Below, in pieces: positions 52,430 through 60,121 of a DNA stretch of 64,000 bases. The notes below the pieces were generated by a model that saw only the letters and a list, made by a program, of their open reading frames with translations, searched no databases and was not told where the DNA came from. Where the stretch lies: NCBI GenBank assembly GCA_946408345.1, contig CAMJRR010000005.1, forward strand, positions 80,437 through 144,436. Direction: 5' to 3'. How positions within the stretch are numbered: the first letter of the stretch is position 1; every line of letters begins with the position of its first letter. This DNA comes from an uncultured Bacteroidales bacterium (lineage in GTDB: Bacteria > Bacteroidota > Bacteroidia > Bacteroidales > F082). The position numbers and the translations under genes are program-made.

Positions 52430-53485
52430 ATGAAAAAAGAAACCTACGAAGCACAGAAAGCCTTTGCTGGCGAGAAGAAGCCATCCATGCTTCGCCGCTG
52501 TGTCGGGCATGACTATACAGGCCGCCAGATTTACATGATTACGATGGTGACTGAGGGGCGTCGTGCTCTATTTGGGCATGTTGTAGGTAAAAGCGATGCT
52601 CCTGAGGGCAGCCCAGACGAGCCACACATTGAGCTTTCGGCACTAGGCAAGCGCGTTGCTGACGAGTGGTGGGCGGCACCATTGCACCACCCCGAAGTGG
52701 AGGTCATCGCTTTACAAATGATGCCCGACCATTTGCACGGCATTCTCTTTGTAAGGGAAAAAATGGAAAAACCGCTTGGCATGGCACTGCGCGGGTTTAA
52801 GCAAAGCTGCAACAAGCATTACCGTGAGTTGGTGTTGGGTTTGCCGCCTGTTCCGTCTGTTGCGTTGGCAACGCAACAAACCCAACCCGCGCCCCACAAA
52901 GACAGACGAGGCGAAGACCGCACCCACGGCATGCTCTTTGCCCGTGGCTACAATGACAAGCTCCTGCTACGAGCAGGGCAACTTGAAACATGGCTCCGCT
53001 ATTTGGCCGACAACCCCCGTCGCTTGCTTATGAAACGCGAGCACCCCGACTTATTCCGTGTTCAACAAAACCTAACTGTTGCTGGAGTTTCATTCTCTGC
53101 CATCGGTAACTGTTTCCTGCTCAGCCGCCCCGTACGTTTATTTGTACAATGCTCTCGTCGTCTTACTGAAACAGAAATACAAGCAAAAGTGCAGGAATAC
53201 CTAACAGCTGCTAGACAAGGTGCAGTGCTTGTTTCTCCCGCTATCTCTCCTGGCGAAAAAGCGGTGATGAGGGCAGCCTTCAACGAAGGTCTGCCGCTCA
53301 TTTACTTACAGGAAAACGGCCTCAACGAACTCGCCAAGCCAAGCGGAACCCGTATGGAGGCATGCGCACGAGGCCAACTACTCATCCTTTCCCCATGGGA
53401 GCACCACAATGAACAAATAACCATCAGCAGAAACCAATGCCTCGTGCTCAACGATTTGGCACGCCGGATTTGCGAGAATGATTAA
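52430..53485 (+). CDS. Y1 (HUH) transposase-like domain fused to DprA/SLOG-like domain
   Basis: A 351-residue protein. Residues ~30-205 follow the IS200/REP-associated tyrosine transposase fold: MITMVTEGRRALFG, then VIALQMMPDHLHGILFV with the metal-binding H101 and H103, FKQSCNKHYREL, and GYNDKLLLRAGQLETWLRYLADNP with probable nucleophile Y191. Residues ~225-351 look like the Rossmann core of DprA/SLOG proteins: GAVLVSPAISPGEKAVM, GLPLIYLQENGL, RGQLLILSPW and an RN segment (ISRNQCLVLNDLARRI) in the place of the DprA RNR motif. The first domain would cut and join single-stranded DNA; the second may bind DNA or a nucleotide. A palindrome lies within the coding loop at 52858-52878. No inverted ends of a mobile element were found around it. 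Confidence 0.82.
   Translation: MKKETYEAQKAFAGEKKPSMLRRCVGHDYTGRQIYMITMVTEGRRALFGHVVGKSDAPEGSPDEPHIELSALGKRVADEWWAAPLHHPEVEVIALQMMPDHLHGILFVREKMEKPLGMALRGFKQSCNKHYRELVLGLPPVPSVALATQQTQPAPHKDRRGEDRTHGMLFARGYNDKLLLRAGQLETWLRYLADNPRRLLMKREHPDLFRVQQNLTVAGVSFSAIGNCFLLSRPVRLFVQCSRRLTETEIQAKVQEYLTAARQGAVLVSPAISPGEKAVMRAAFNEGLPLIYLQENGLNELAKPSGTRMEACARGQLLILSPWEHHNEQITISRNQCLVLNDLARRICEND
52858..52878. repeat. 9+3+9 palindrome inside the transposase-like gene
   Basis: TGTTGCGTT and AACGCAACA are perfect inverted arms around GGC; outside them TTGGGTTT and AAACCCAA also pair. It falls in a variable loop (translated SVALATQQTQ) between the HUH and tyrosine motifs. Confidence 0.7.
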
Positions 53486-53517
53486 AGTACTTTTTCAACA
53501 AATAAAACAGTACAATT

Positions 53518-54033
53518 ATGGTCAAACATATTGCCTCAATCTTATCACAAGGTCGATTAGAAATTGATTGCAATAATTGTGTTGTCAACATCATCCCCCA
53601 AGTTACCAACTGTAGTAGACATGGTTACCCATATTCTGAAATAAACTTCGATGATTGGGGATATGTTTATGAAAAATATGTTGGACAAAAATATGAAGAG
53701 GAAGGATATCAAGTTGAATACTTAGGTTTGAAAAATGGCTTTTTGGATGGCGGAATGGATATCATAATTAGCAAAGATAATTTCAAAGCTTATATTCAGT
53801 GCAAGTATTCAAGCAAATCTAAACCCTGTTTTGGGAAACAAAAGATAGAATGGATTCTTTATAAAGCATCTTCATTCCTTTCAAAACAATACAAAGATCA
53901 AAAACTGAATTTTTGGCTCGTAGTACCTACACTACAACTAATAAAAAAAGACTTACAAGATTATTTTCTATCAAAAAACAATTTTCAAGACATGGTCAAA
54001 TTGGAACTAAAGGCAATACCTATGCCATTATAA
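53518..54033 (+). CDS. Mrr-like restriction endonuclease-fold protein
   Basis: A 171-residue protein. Residues ~50-110 contain a helix WGYVYEKYVGQKYEEEGYQV followed by LGLKNGFLDGGMDIIISKDNFKAYIQCKYSSKS, the D-G-G-x-D ... Q-C-K pattern of the Mrr/PD-(D/E)xK nuclease core. Such proteins cut DNA, in some cases only when it carries foreign modification. The gene is markedly AT-rich relative to its neighbours, suggesting recent transfer, and starts 32 bp after the transposase-DprA-like gene. It is shorter than full Mrr (about 300 residues) and has no obvious DNA-recognition domain. Defence function is an inference. Confidence 0.8.
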   Translation: MVKHIASILSQGRLEIDCNNCVVNIIPQVTNCSRHGYPYSEINFDDWGYVYEKYVGQKYEEEGYQVEYLGLKNGFLDGGMDIIISKDNFKAYIQCKYSSKSKPCFGKQKIEWILYKASSFLSKQYKDQKLNFWLVVPTLQLIKKDLQDYFLSKNNFQDMVKLELKAIPMPL

Positions 54034-54064
54034 TCAAACTACAACTAAACAACTGATTTATAGC

Positions 54065-54571
54065 TTATTGATATTTCTTCATCCTAATGAAATGCCCCTC
54101 TTGAACAGCAGCAAAGGTCGCGACAACGGCTACAATGATTATCGGAACAATCGATTCCAAAAATACCGTCAAAGGAACTCCAACAAAAAGCAGAACCCCC
54201 GTTACTTTATTTGCAATGGTGTGAGGAAAGATGCATTTCTTGTGCATCACTAACGCAGAGATTTGATTGATGATTTTGGTGGCGACAATCACTCCGCCCC
54301 AGATCCACAACCATTTTGGAAATGCCAATGCAGGTATCAATTTAAAGCAGCAACATATTACGAAGGCCAAATCAGCCAAACTATCCAGCATTGCACCTGT
54401 TTTGCTTTCACATCCGAGTTTTCGGGCGAGATAGCCATCTGCCATATCGCTGAGACCACAGACGAAATAAATGACCCAGAAAGCACAACTCTCGACTCCA
54501 AAAAATAGAAGGCAAACGGCCCCTAAAAACCGAAGTGCCGATATAGCATTTGGCAGGGATTTCATCAACAA
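54065..54571 (-). CDS. CDP-alcohol phosphatidyltransferase family protein
   Basis: A 168-residue membrane protein with the complete signature D-x2-D-G-x2-A-R-x8-G-x3-D-x3-D in SDMADGYLARKLGCESKTGAMLDSLAD. It transfers a phosphatidyl group from CDP-diacylglycerol to an alcohol. About 4-5 hydrophobic helices. It is shorter than PgsA or PssA, and the alcohol acceptor is not determinable. It starts 3 bp after the stop of the PNPOx-like gene; MLMK offers two possible starts. Confidence 0.88.
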   Translation of the reverse strand: MLMKSLPNAISALRFLGAVCLLFFGVESCAFWVIYFVCGLSDMADGYLARKLGCESKTGAMLDSLADLAFVICCCFKLIPALAFPKWLWIWGGVIVATKIINQISALVMHKKCIFPHTIANKVTGVLLFVGVPLTVFLESIVPIIIVAVVATFAAVQEGHFIRMKKYQ

Positions 54572-54574
54572 ACC

Positions 54575-55300
54575 TTACTCAAGCACAAAGCTCCTCGGAT
54601 AGAAGTCGCTGTAGAAACGGCCATCGGTGGCAGTGAACTTCAGCACGCAATAGTTCGGGTCAGTGACGCCACCTGGGTAATATTCCGTGTCGCCATCGCG
54701 CCAAATCATCTCCTTGCTCTTGGCATCGGTCAGCACCTCCATAGTGCCGCGCAGCATCATGCCCTTGAAGCCTTCGGCATCGCAGAAATAGATGCTGGCC
54801 TTGGGGTTGGCCTTGTAGTGAGCCACACGCAGCGAGAAGGTGTTGGTGGTGAAATAGAACACCTTGATGCCTTCGCGGACCCGAGGTGACAGCATGGCCT
54901 TGGTGCAAGGGAAGCCCTCCTCATCGACCGACGATATCATGGTGATGGGCAGCGTGTCGGCCATCTTGGCGATAAGCTCTTTAACGCCCATCAAGGCTGG
55001 GTTTTCAGGAGTGTCTTCATCTATCGACAATTCCTTACGCCAGCGTTTCAGGTGCGGGAAGTACATCTTCATCTGGCCGATGTATTCTTCCTTCGTGATG
55101 GGCTGCGGCAGTCCTTTGTTTACCTCGTCCACAAACTGGGCACAATGCTCTATCATCTCGTCCATCGTGCAGTCTTGCAGGAACTTGCCGTCCTTATAGC
55201 AATACAGGCAGTAGTCTTCATTTTTGCTTCCATCGGCATTGGTGCCAAGGATTTCTTTGGTGAGCGGCATTCCGCAGCTCTGACAAAACTTTTGTTCCAT
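54575..55300 (-). CDS. Zinc-ribbon plus pyridoxamine-phosphate-oxidase-like protein
   Basis: A 241-residue protein. The N-terminus is a putative zinc ribbon (FCQSCGMPLTKEILGTN and EDYCLYCYKDGKFLQD, two CxxC pairs), followed by a helical part. From residue ~110 there is a PNPOx-like flavin-binding split barrel (LPITMISSVDEEGFPCTKAM, VFYFTTNTFSLRVAHYKANPKASIYF). It may bind FMN or F420 and act as a redox or stress protein; the substrate is unknown. Middle gene of the operon under the shared upstream motif at 56239. Confidence 0.83.
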   Translation of the reverse strand: MEQKFCQSCGMPLTKEILGTNADGSKNEDYCLYCYKDGKFLQDCTMDEMIEHCAQFVDEVNKGLPQPITKEEYIGQMKMYFPHLKRWRKELSIDEDTPENPALMGVKELIAKMADTLPITMISSVDEEGFPCTKAMLSPRVREGIKVFYFTTNTFSLRVAHYKANPKASIYFCDAEGFKGMMLRGTMEVLTDAKSKEMIWRDGDTEYYPGGVTDPNYCVLKFTATDGRFYSDFYPRSFVLE

Positions 55301-55311
55301 GGCTAAATGTT

Positions 55312-56151
55312 TTACAGCGTATCATGATAGATGTCAGAACCACCCGAAGTGGTACAGTCGCCAGTGAAAGCATCACCCGTGAAATGCAAGTCGCTGGCAC
55401 CCGAGAGGTTGACTTTGATAGTGCCGTCGCAGTGGATGTAAACATTGCTGGCTCCTGTCATTGTGCCTTCGCACTGGTCGCAGGCAAAGCCGTATCTGTT
55501 CCCATTGATGGTTTTCTTGATGTCGCTGGCACCTGACAGATTAATTTTAAGCATATCGGTTTGTCCCTCAAAGGTAGCCTCCGAGGCACCGCTCATCTCA
55601 AGGTCGAGATCAAGAGCCTCCACATAACCCTTAATTTTGGAACTGCCTGTCAAATCCATCTCGATTTCATCGGCCAGGATGTCACCAAAGAAATCGGAGG
55701 CACCCGACATGTCAATGTCAACTTCATCAGCATCGATGTCGCAATAAAAATCAGATGCACCCGACAACTCGACCTCAACCTTATTGCCTTCAAGGCCATA
55801 TTCCGAATGGAACTCCGAGGCTCCCGACAAGTCAACGCTCGTCAAGTTAGCATTATAAGGCAGAATCACCGTCATATCCGTTCCACGGTTGGAATGCCAA
55901 CCTTTGAGATAGATTTTCAAGGTGTTCTCAACGGTTTCCACCACCACATTCGGCATGATATTCTCACCAGCAGTAACCGTGACTTGTGTAGCCACATCGC
56001 TGACGGTGACATCAAATGCATCTTCCACTTCAAGTTCGGTGTAGGTACCCGAAATGCTGAAATCCTTGGAGATAGGCTCACCAGCAAATTTGGAACAACC
56101 GCAAAATGCAAACAAAATAACGACTGATAGAATTGCCAAATACTTTTTCAT
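55312..56151 (-). CDS. DUF2807 (GIN-type adhesin head) lipoprotein
   Basis: A 279-residue lipoprotein (MKKYLAILSVVILFAFCGC). The mature part is a DUF2807 solenoid with repeated SGASD/SGASE turns (about seven, e.g. VDLSGASEFHSEYGLEG and INLSGASDIKKTINGN), a fold seen in Bacteroidota auto-transporter-like heads. Function unknown; a stress or envelope role is plausible. Start at 56151 chosen for the lipoprotein signal. First gene of the leftward operon. Confidence 0.88.
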   Translation of the reverse strand: MKKYLAILSVVILFAFCGCSKFAGEPISKDFSISGTYTELEVEDAFDVTVSDVATQVTVTAGENIMPNVVVETVENTLKIYLKGWHSNRGTDMTVILPYNANLTSVDLSGASEFHSEYGLEGNKVEVELSGASDFYCDIDADEVDIDMSGASDFFGDILADEIEMDLTGSSKIKGYVEALDLDLEMSGASEATFEGQTDMLKINLSGASDIKKTINGNRYGFACDQCEGTMTGASNVYIHCDGTIKVNLSGASDLHFTGDAFTGDCTTSGGSDIYHDTL

Positions 56152-56226
56152 TTTAATATGGCCGCTGTTATATACCATCGGGGCATCGGTTCTAATACGA
56201 TTTTCTTGTTTTTACCTAAACGGCTG

Positions 56227-56234
56227 CAAAAGTA
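56227..56234 (-). promoter_or_regulatory. -7 promoter element of DUF2807 operon
   Basis: TACTTTTG on the minus strand; leader ~70 nt. The conserved 50-bp motif begins 5 bp upstream of it. Confidence 0.7.
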
Positions 56235-56238
56235 TATT

Positions 56239-56288
56239 ATTATCCATTCCAAAACAAAAACTATATATGGACAATTATATAGACATTG
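56239..56288 (-). promoter_or_regulatory. Shared 50-bp upstream motif, copy A
   Basis: Starts ATTATCCATTCC as read on the plus strand and ends with TGGACAAT and AGACATT 12 bp apart. It aligns without gaps to 61334-61383 (about 40 of 50 identical) and 63930-63979. In all three it begins 5 bp beyond a minus-strand -7 box, so it covers the -33 region and further upstream. Confidence 0.8.
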
Positions 56289-56333
56289 CAACATATTGTT
56301 TTCAAAACTCATTGAATTTGCATGGGATTTCCC

Positions 56334-56341
56334 TACTTTTG
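56334..56341 (+). promoter_or_regulatory. -7 promoter element of TetR gene
   Basis: TACTTTTG, 31 nt before the ATG at 56373. Divergent from the DUF2807 promoter. Confidence 0.65.
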
Positions 56342-56372
56342 CAGCGGATAATAACGGAACGGTTGTTTTATT

Positions 56373-57296
56373 ATGGCACGACCAACAAGCATAACGAAAG
56401 AAAAAATACTCGCTGGTGCTATTGACATAGTGAGAAAAGACGGCACTTCCGCACTAACAGCCAGAAATCTTTCTTCGGCATTGGGTTGCGGCATCAATGC
56501 CATTTTCTCGAAATTTGGCTCCATGGAGGGTGTTTTGGAGGCCGTCCACACCGAAGCCCGTCGTTTGTTCAAGGAGCGTGTAGGCGCAGGCTTTTCCTTA
56601 AATCCTCCTTTCAAAGGCATGGGGTTGGCCTTCCTTTGGTTTGCGATAGATGAGCCTCAACTCTTCAAACTGGTGATGGATGACAAGGCTTCGGCAACCT
56701 CTTTCGAGGATTACATCGACACCCAAGTTGGTTTCAAACAGGAATCGATTGCCGCCATCAGCCAGTCTTTCGGCTTGCAGGGGAAAGATGCCGAAATGCT
56801 TTATTACCAACTAATGCTTGTCGGTATCGGGCTGGCTCATACCTGCGTGGAAGGCGGTGCAGCACTCAGCATTCCCCAAGTGTCCGAAATCTTCGGCAAG
56901 AATGTGAGGGCATTCCTAATGGTCATTCGCGCAGGTAACGATGAGCGCGAATCATTTATGCCTCAAGAAGGCACTGGACCCGAGGGCGATGTTGAATCCT
57001 ATCTCTTGATCCATTCCCTTGCTGGCCAGAACCACCTGCTGCAAGAACTTCACGCCGCGCCCCGCTATATCCAGGACAATGAATGGGTTGAAATGGAACG
57101 TGTGTTCCGTAATGGTTTCTCCCTCACGCCTGAATCGCTTCGTGAGAAGCACCCCAACCTCACCCGTGGCGATGTCCGCCTGATCATGCTTTCCCGACTT
57201 CAGTTTTCCGTGACAGAGCAAGCCCTTCTTTTGGGTATCTCCCCTGCCTCTGTCACTAAGGCACGACAAAGGCTTAAGGCCAAGTTGGGAATGTGA
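56373..57296 (+). CDS. TetR-type regulator with an extra C-terminal helix-turn-helix
   Basis: A 307-residue protein. Residues ~5-55 are a TetR HTH (ITKEKILAGAIDIVRKDGTSALTARNLSSALGCGINAIFSKFGSMEGV). Residues ~60-190 form the helical ligand-binding part. The tail from ~250 is a second HTH (LTRGDVRLIMLSRLQFSVTEQALLLGISPASVTKARQRLKAKLGM) that resembles the C-terminal output domain of the two membrane TPR regulators in this window. Standard TetR proteins are ~200 residues. It is divergent from the DUF2807 operon and may control it through the motif at 56239. Confidence 0.87.
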   Translation: MARPTSITKEKILAGAIDIVRKDGTSALTARNLSSALGCGINAIFSKFGSMEGVLEAVHTEARRLFKERVGAGFSLNPPFKGMGLAFLWFAIDEPQLFKLVMDDKASATSFEDYIDTQVGFKQESIAAISQSFGLQGKDAEMLYYQLMLVGIGLAHTCVEGGAALSIPQVSEIFGKNVRAFLMVIRAGNDERESFMPQEGTGPEGDVESYLLIHSLAGQNHLLQELHAAPRYIQDNEWVEMERVFRNGFSLTPESLREKHPNLTRGDVRLIMLSRLQFSVTEQALLLGISPASVTKARQRLKAKLGM

Positions 57297-57312
57297 CGAA
57301 TCATCCTCCAGC

Positions 57313-59661
57313 CTAAGATTTCATCCTTTCCTGCGCATCTTTACCCGCTCCGGTGCCCTTGTATTTGCTGCGCGTCGAATTCAGGCGATAATACACCGAC
57401 ACTTGGAACTTGTGCGTTGAGAAAACATTGTTCTGCTGGATTTGGTAATAACCCATGTCGCTGTATTCGTTCATGCCACAGCGTTGAAGGATATCGAGTA
57501 CGGCGGCGCGGATAGTGAGCGATTTGTCTTTCAAGAAACTCTTCTGCACGACAACGCCAAGGTTCATGTAGTTGTAGTCATTGTAAAAATTCAACTGATG
57601 GCCGTGCGAGCGGAACATGAAGTTGATGTCAACTTTCCAATCGTGATTGAAACTGAAGGTGTTAAAAGCATTGAAGGTAAAGACTGGCTTGTCGAAATAG
57701 ACCCTGCGTGTACCTTCTGGAACATGAATGTCCTCAAGGTCGAGCCAAAGGTCTTGCTTCTCCATGCCTGCGGTGGCGTTGAGCGACCAAATACCCGCTC
57801 TTGGCGTCGCCGAAATGTAGGCACCAATCGTATTTACAGGTTTCTCGAGGTTGATATGTTTGATGAGCGCGGCATCGCCATCGGTAAGGTAGGCCCACTG
57901 CGTGATGGGGTTCTTGCAATGTCCGTAGGAAGCCGTGAACGCGAGCCATTTGTAGCCCACATTCAGCGTGAGGTCCTGAATTCGCTCGTTGAGCAGTTGC
58001 GAGTTGCCCGCCTGCATCGAATAGCGGCTAATGTAGGTGACGGCATCGTTCATCGCAAAGAAACTCGGGCGGTTGGTCTTGATGCCATACGACAGACCCA
58101 TCTCCACCTTGCCCAAGGCAACGGAATAAGAGGCCGTCGGGAAGAACTCGTCCTGCGGGCGATACAGGAAATCATCGTTGGTCACATCCCTATAGTCCAA
58201 AAGCGTGTGTTCGTAACGCATTCCAACACTGGTTTGACCCCATTTCCCGAAATCGCAGGCATATTGCGCAAAGGCAGCAATATTGTTTTCCGTGATGTCG
58301 GCATCGGTGTTGGCAATGGTTTGTTTGTCAATCCAATAGGTGTTGTGACGCTTGGCGAAGGTCATCTCCGTGCCGGCCTCGATGCTGCCTTTCCAAACGG
58401 GATAGGAAAGCACCAACTTGGAGGCATACAGCCTACTCTCCGCTCCCGACCTGCTTCTGACAAAGTCGTCTTCTATCAGGCTTTGCTCCACGTTTTCGCG
58501 GTCGGTGTTGGTCGCTGTGTTCAGGAAGTCGAAGTTGAAGTCGATGCCGAGTTTGCCCGCTGTGCCGTTGTAATAGGCGTTGGTGAGGATGCCGAGCGGC
58601 TTGGTTTCCTTGCTGGTCTGCACGCTGTAGAGATGGTCGAGGAAAACGTCGTTTTCGAAGACATCCTCATCGTAGATGACCTTATTCTCGCCGCCGAGAT
58701 AATGCGTCAGGTCGGCGCGGATGCCCAAGGAATGATTGTCGGAAACTTGCCAGTTGGCGCCAGCGGTATAAACAAGTTGGTCGTTTTTCCAAGTCATAGT
58801 GTAGGGACCTGCCTGACGGAACACCTTGGTGGTGTTGGCGATTTCCTCCAAGCTGCTGTATTGGCGGTAGTCCGTATGCCTGTAATACACCGAGCCAAAC
58901 ACATCGACACCGTTTTTGCGGTAGTTCAAGCCGAGTTTTCCGCGTGGTGTGTTGCAACCGTACTGCAAATCTTGGTCGTCAGTCAGGTTCAGGTCGAGGC
59001 TGAGGCCATCGCCTTGTTGTTTTTTGGTGCGGATGCGGACCACAGCCCTCACCGTGGCATCATATTGCGCTCCCGGGTTGTTGATGACTTCCACATCGCG
59101 GATGTCGTCGCTGCGCAGGCGGCGCAGTTCGCTGTCATCGCGCATCAGCCGCCCGTTGATATAGATAATAGGCGAGCCTTTGCCCAAGACCTCCAAACCA
59201 TCCTCGCTGCCGGTCATTCCAGGCACTTTGGTCAGCATTTCTTGTGCCGTCCCCGAATCTTCAAGCACCGAGCCTTGAATGGTGGTAATCATCGAGTTAC
59301 CTGTCAACCGCGTTTGTGGCAACTGGCTCTTCACAACCACTTCGCCGAGGAGTTGTGCATCCATCGTCATTTGGATGGTCAAACCGTTTGTAGGTTTTGC
59401 GTATTGGGTTTGATAGCCCACGCACGACACTTTCAGCAGGCCGTCTTTTTTGTCGGTCGGCAAGAGGAATGAGCCTTGCTCATCGGTCACCGTTCCTTGC
59501 ACAAAGGTCGAGTCGGGAAGCGAAAGCAACATCACATTCACGAAAGGCATAGGTTCGCCGTTTTCATCGGTAATGTGCCCGACTAAGTTTTGGTTTTGAG
59601 CCAATGCTGAAACCGTCATCAGCAATGCAGCGGTAAGCGTTATCAATTTCAGTGTTTTCAT
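57313..59661 (-). CDS. TonB-dependent receptor-like outer-membrane barrel (OMP_b-brl_3 type)
   Basis: A 782-residue protein with signal peptide (MKTLKLITLTAALLMTVSALAQ). It has a carboxypeptidase-like domain (LVGHITDENGEPMPFVNVML), a plug-like region with GKGSPIIYINGRLMRDDSEL and RDVEVINNPGAQYDAT, then a long barrel. The plug pattern matches the outer-membrane beta-barrel family PF14905 rather than the SusC/DUF4249 type seen elsewhere in the window. Last gene of the operon under motif B. Cargo unknown. Confidence 0.85.
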   Translation of the reverse strand: MKTLKLITLTAALLMTVSALAQNQNLVGHITDENGEPMPFVNVMLLSLPDSTFVQGTVTDEQGSFLLPTDKKDGLLKVSCVGYQTQYAKPTNGLTIQMTMDAQLLGEVVVKSQLPQTRLTGNSMITTIQGSVLEDSGTAQEMLTKVPGMTGSEDGLEVLGKGSPIIYINGRLMRDDSELRRLRSDDIRDVEVINNPGAQYDATVRAVVRIRTKKQQGDGLSLDLNLTDDQDLQYGCNTPRGKLGLNYRKNGVDVFGSVYYRHTDYRQYSSLEEIANTTKVFRQAGPYTMTWKNDQLVYTAGANWQVSDNHSLGIRADLTHYLGGENKVIYDEDVFENDVFLDHLYSVQTSKETKPLGILTNAYYNGTAGKLGIDFNFDFLNTATNTDRENVEQSLIEDDFVRSRSGAESRLYASKLVLSYPVWKGSIEAGTEMTFAKRHNTYWIDKQTIANTDADITENNIAAFAQYACDFGKWGQTSVGMRYEHTLLDYRDVTNDDFLYRPQDEFFPTASYSVALGKVEMGLSYGIKTNRPSFFAMNDAVTYISRYSMQAGNSQLLNERIQDLTLNVGYKWLAFTASYGHCKNPITQWAYLTDGDAALIKHINLEKPVNTIGAYISATPRAGIWSLNATAGMEKQDLWLDLEDIHVPEGTRRVYFDKPVFTFNAFNTFSFNHDWKVDINFMFRSHGHQLNFYNDYNYMNLGVVVQKSFLKDKSLTIRAAVLDILQRCGMNEYSDMGYYQIQQNNVFSTHKFQVSVYYRLNSTRSKYKGTGAGKDAQERMKS

Positions 59662-59671
59662 CTTTTTGAGT

Positions 59672-60103
59672 TTATTTTTTAACTTCTATTCTCATTTCAC
59701 AATCCGCTCCCCCACCCAAGATGGAGTGACAAAGCGTTACGGTGAAATTTTTGCCTTTCCACAAACTTTGCATCGAATACATCACGCTTTGGCGCGAACA
59801 TTCACAAAGCAAAGGTGTTGTGACATATCCTTTTTTGCACAATTCACAAGTGCATTCCAAAAAGACCAGCCGATAGACACGACCTTTTTCGACGACCTCA
59901 CCTTTCACTCCGGGCAAATCATTGGCCATCTCAAAGAAAACATCCATGTCACCTTTAGCGTCCTCATAGAGTTTTTGGTAAACCGAAAGCGTACCGCCTT
60001 TCACACAGTTCTTTCCGCATTCCGCGAAGAAAACTGACCGTTGTTCTGGTGAAAGCTGTGCAACGCCTTTCTCGAACCCCTTAAACCAATTTAATAATTC
60101 CAT
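59672..60103 (-). CDS. Cysteine-rich hypothetical protein
   Basis: A 143-residue cytoplasmic protein with clustered cysteines (ECGKNCVKGG; LECTCELCKKGYVTTPLLCECS), suggesting metal or haem/FeS binding. No signal peptide and no family assigned. It sits between the double-flavodoxin gene and the barrel gene (spacing 18 and 10 bp), so it is part of the same motif-B operon and may serve the reductase. Confidence 0.7.
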   Translation of the reverse strand: MELLNWFKGFEKGVAQLSPEQRSVFFAECGKNCVKGGTLSVYQKLYEDAKGDMDVFFEMANDLPGVKGEVVEKGRVYRLVFLECTCELCKKGYVTTPLLCECSRQSVMYSMQSLWKGKNFTVTLCHSILGGGADCEMRIEVKK

Positions 60104-60121
60104 ATCAATACATTTTTCTTC

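Noticed and set aside
54660..54908. 82-codon glutamine/glycine-rich minus-strand frame
   Set aside because: Out-of-frame shadow within the zinc-ribbon PNPOx-like gene.
57442..59472. 676-codon plus-strand open frame
   Set aside because: Antisense to the complete TonB/barrel gene; its product has no signal, domain or promoter and reflects codon bias of the real gene.
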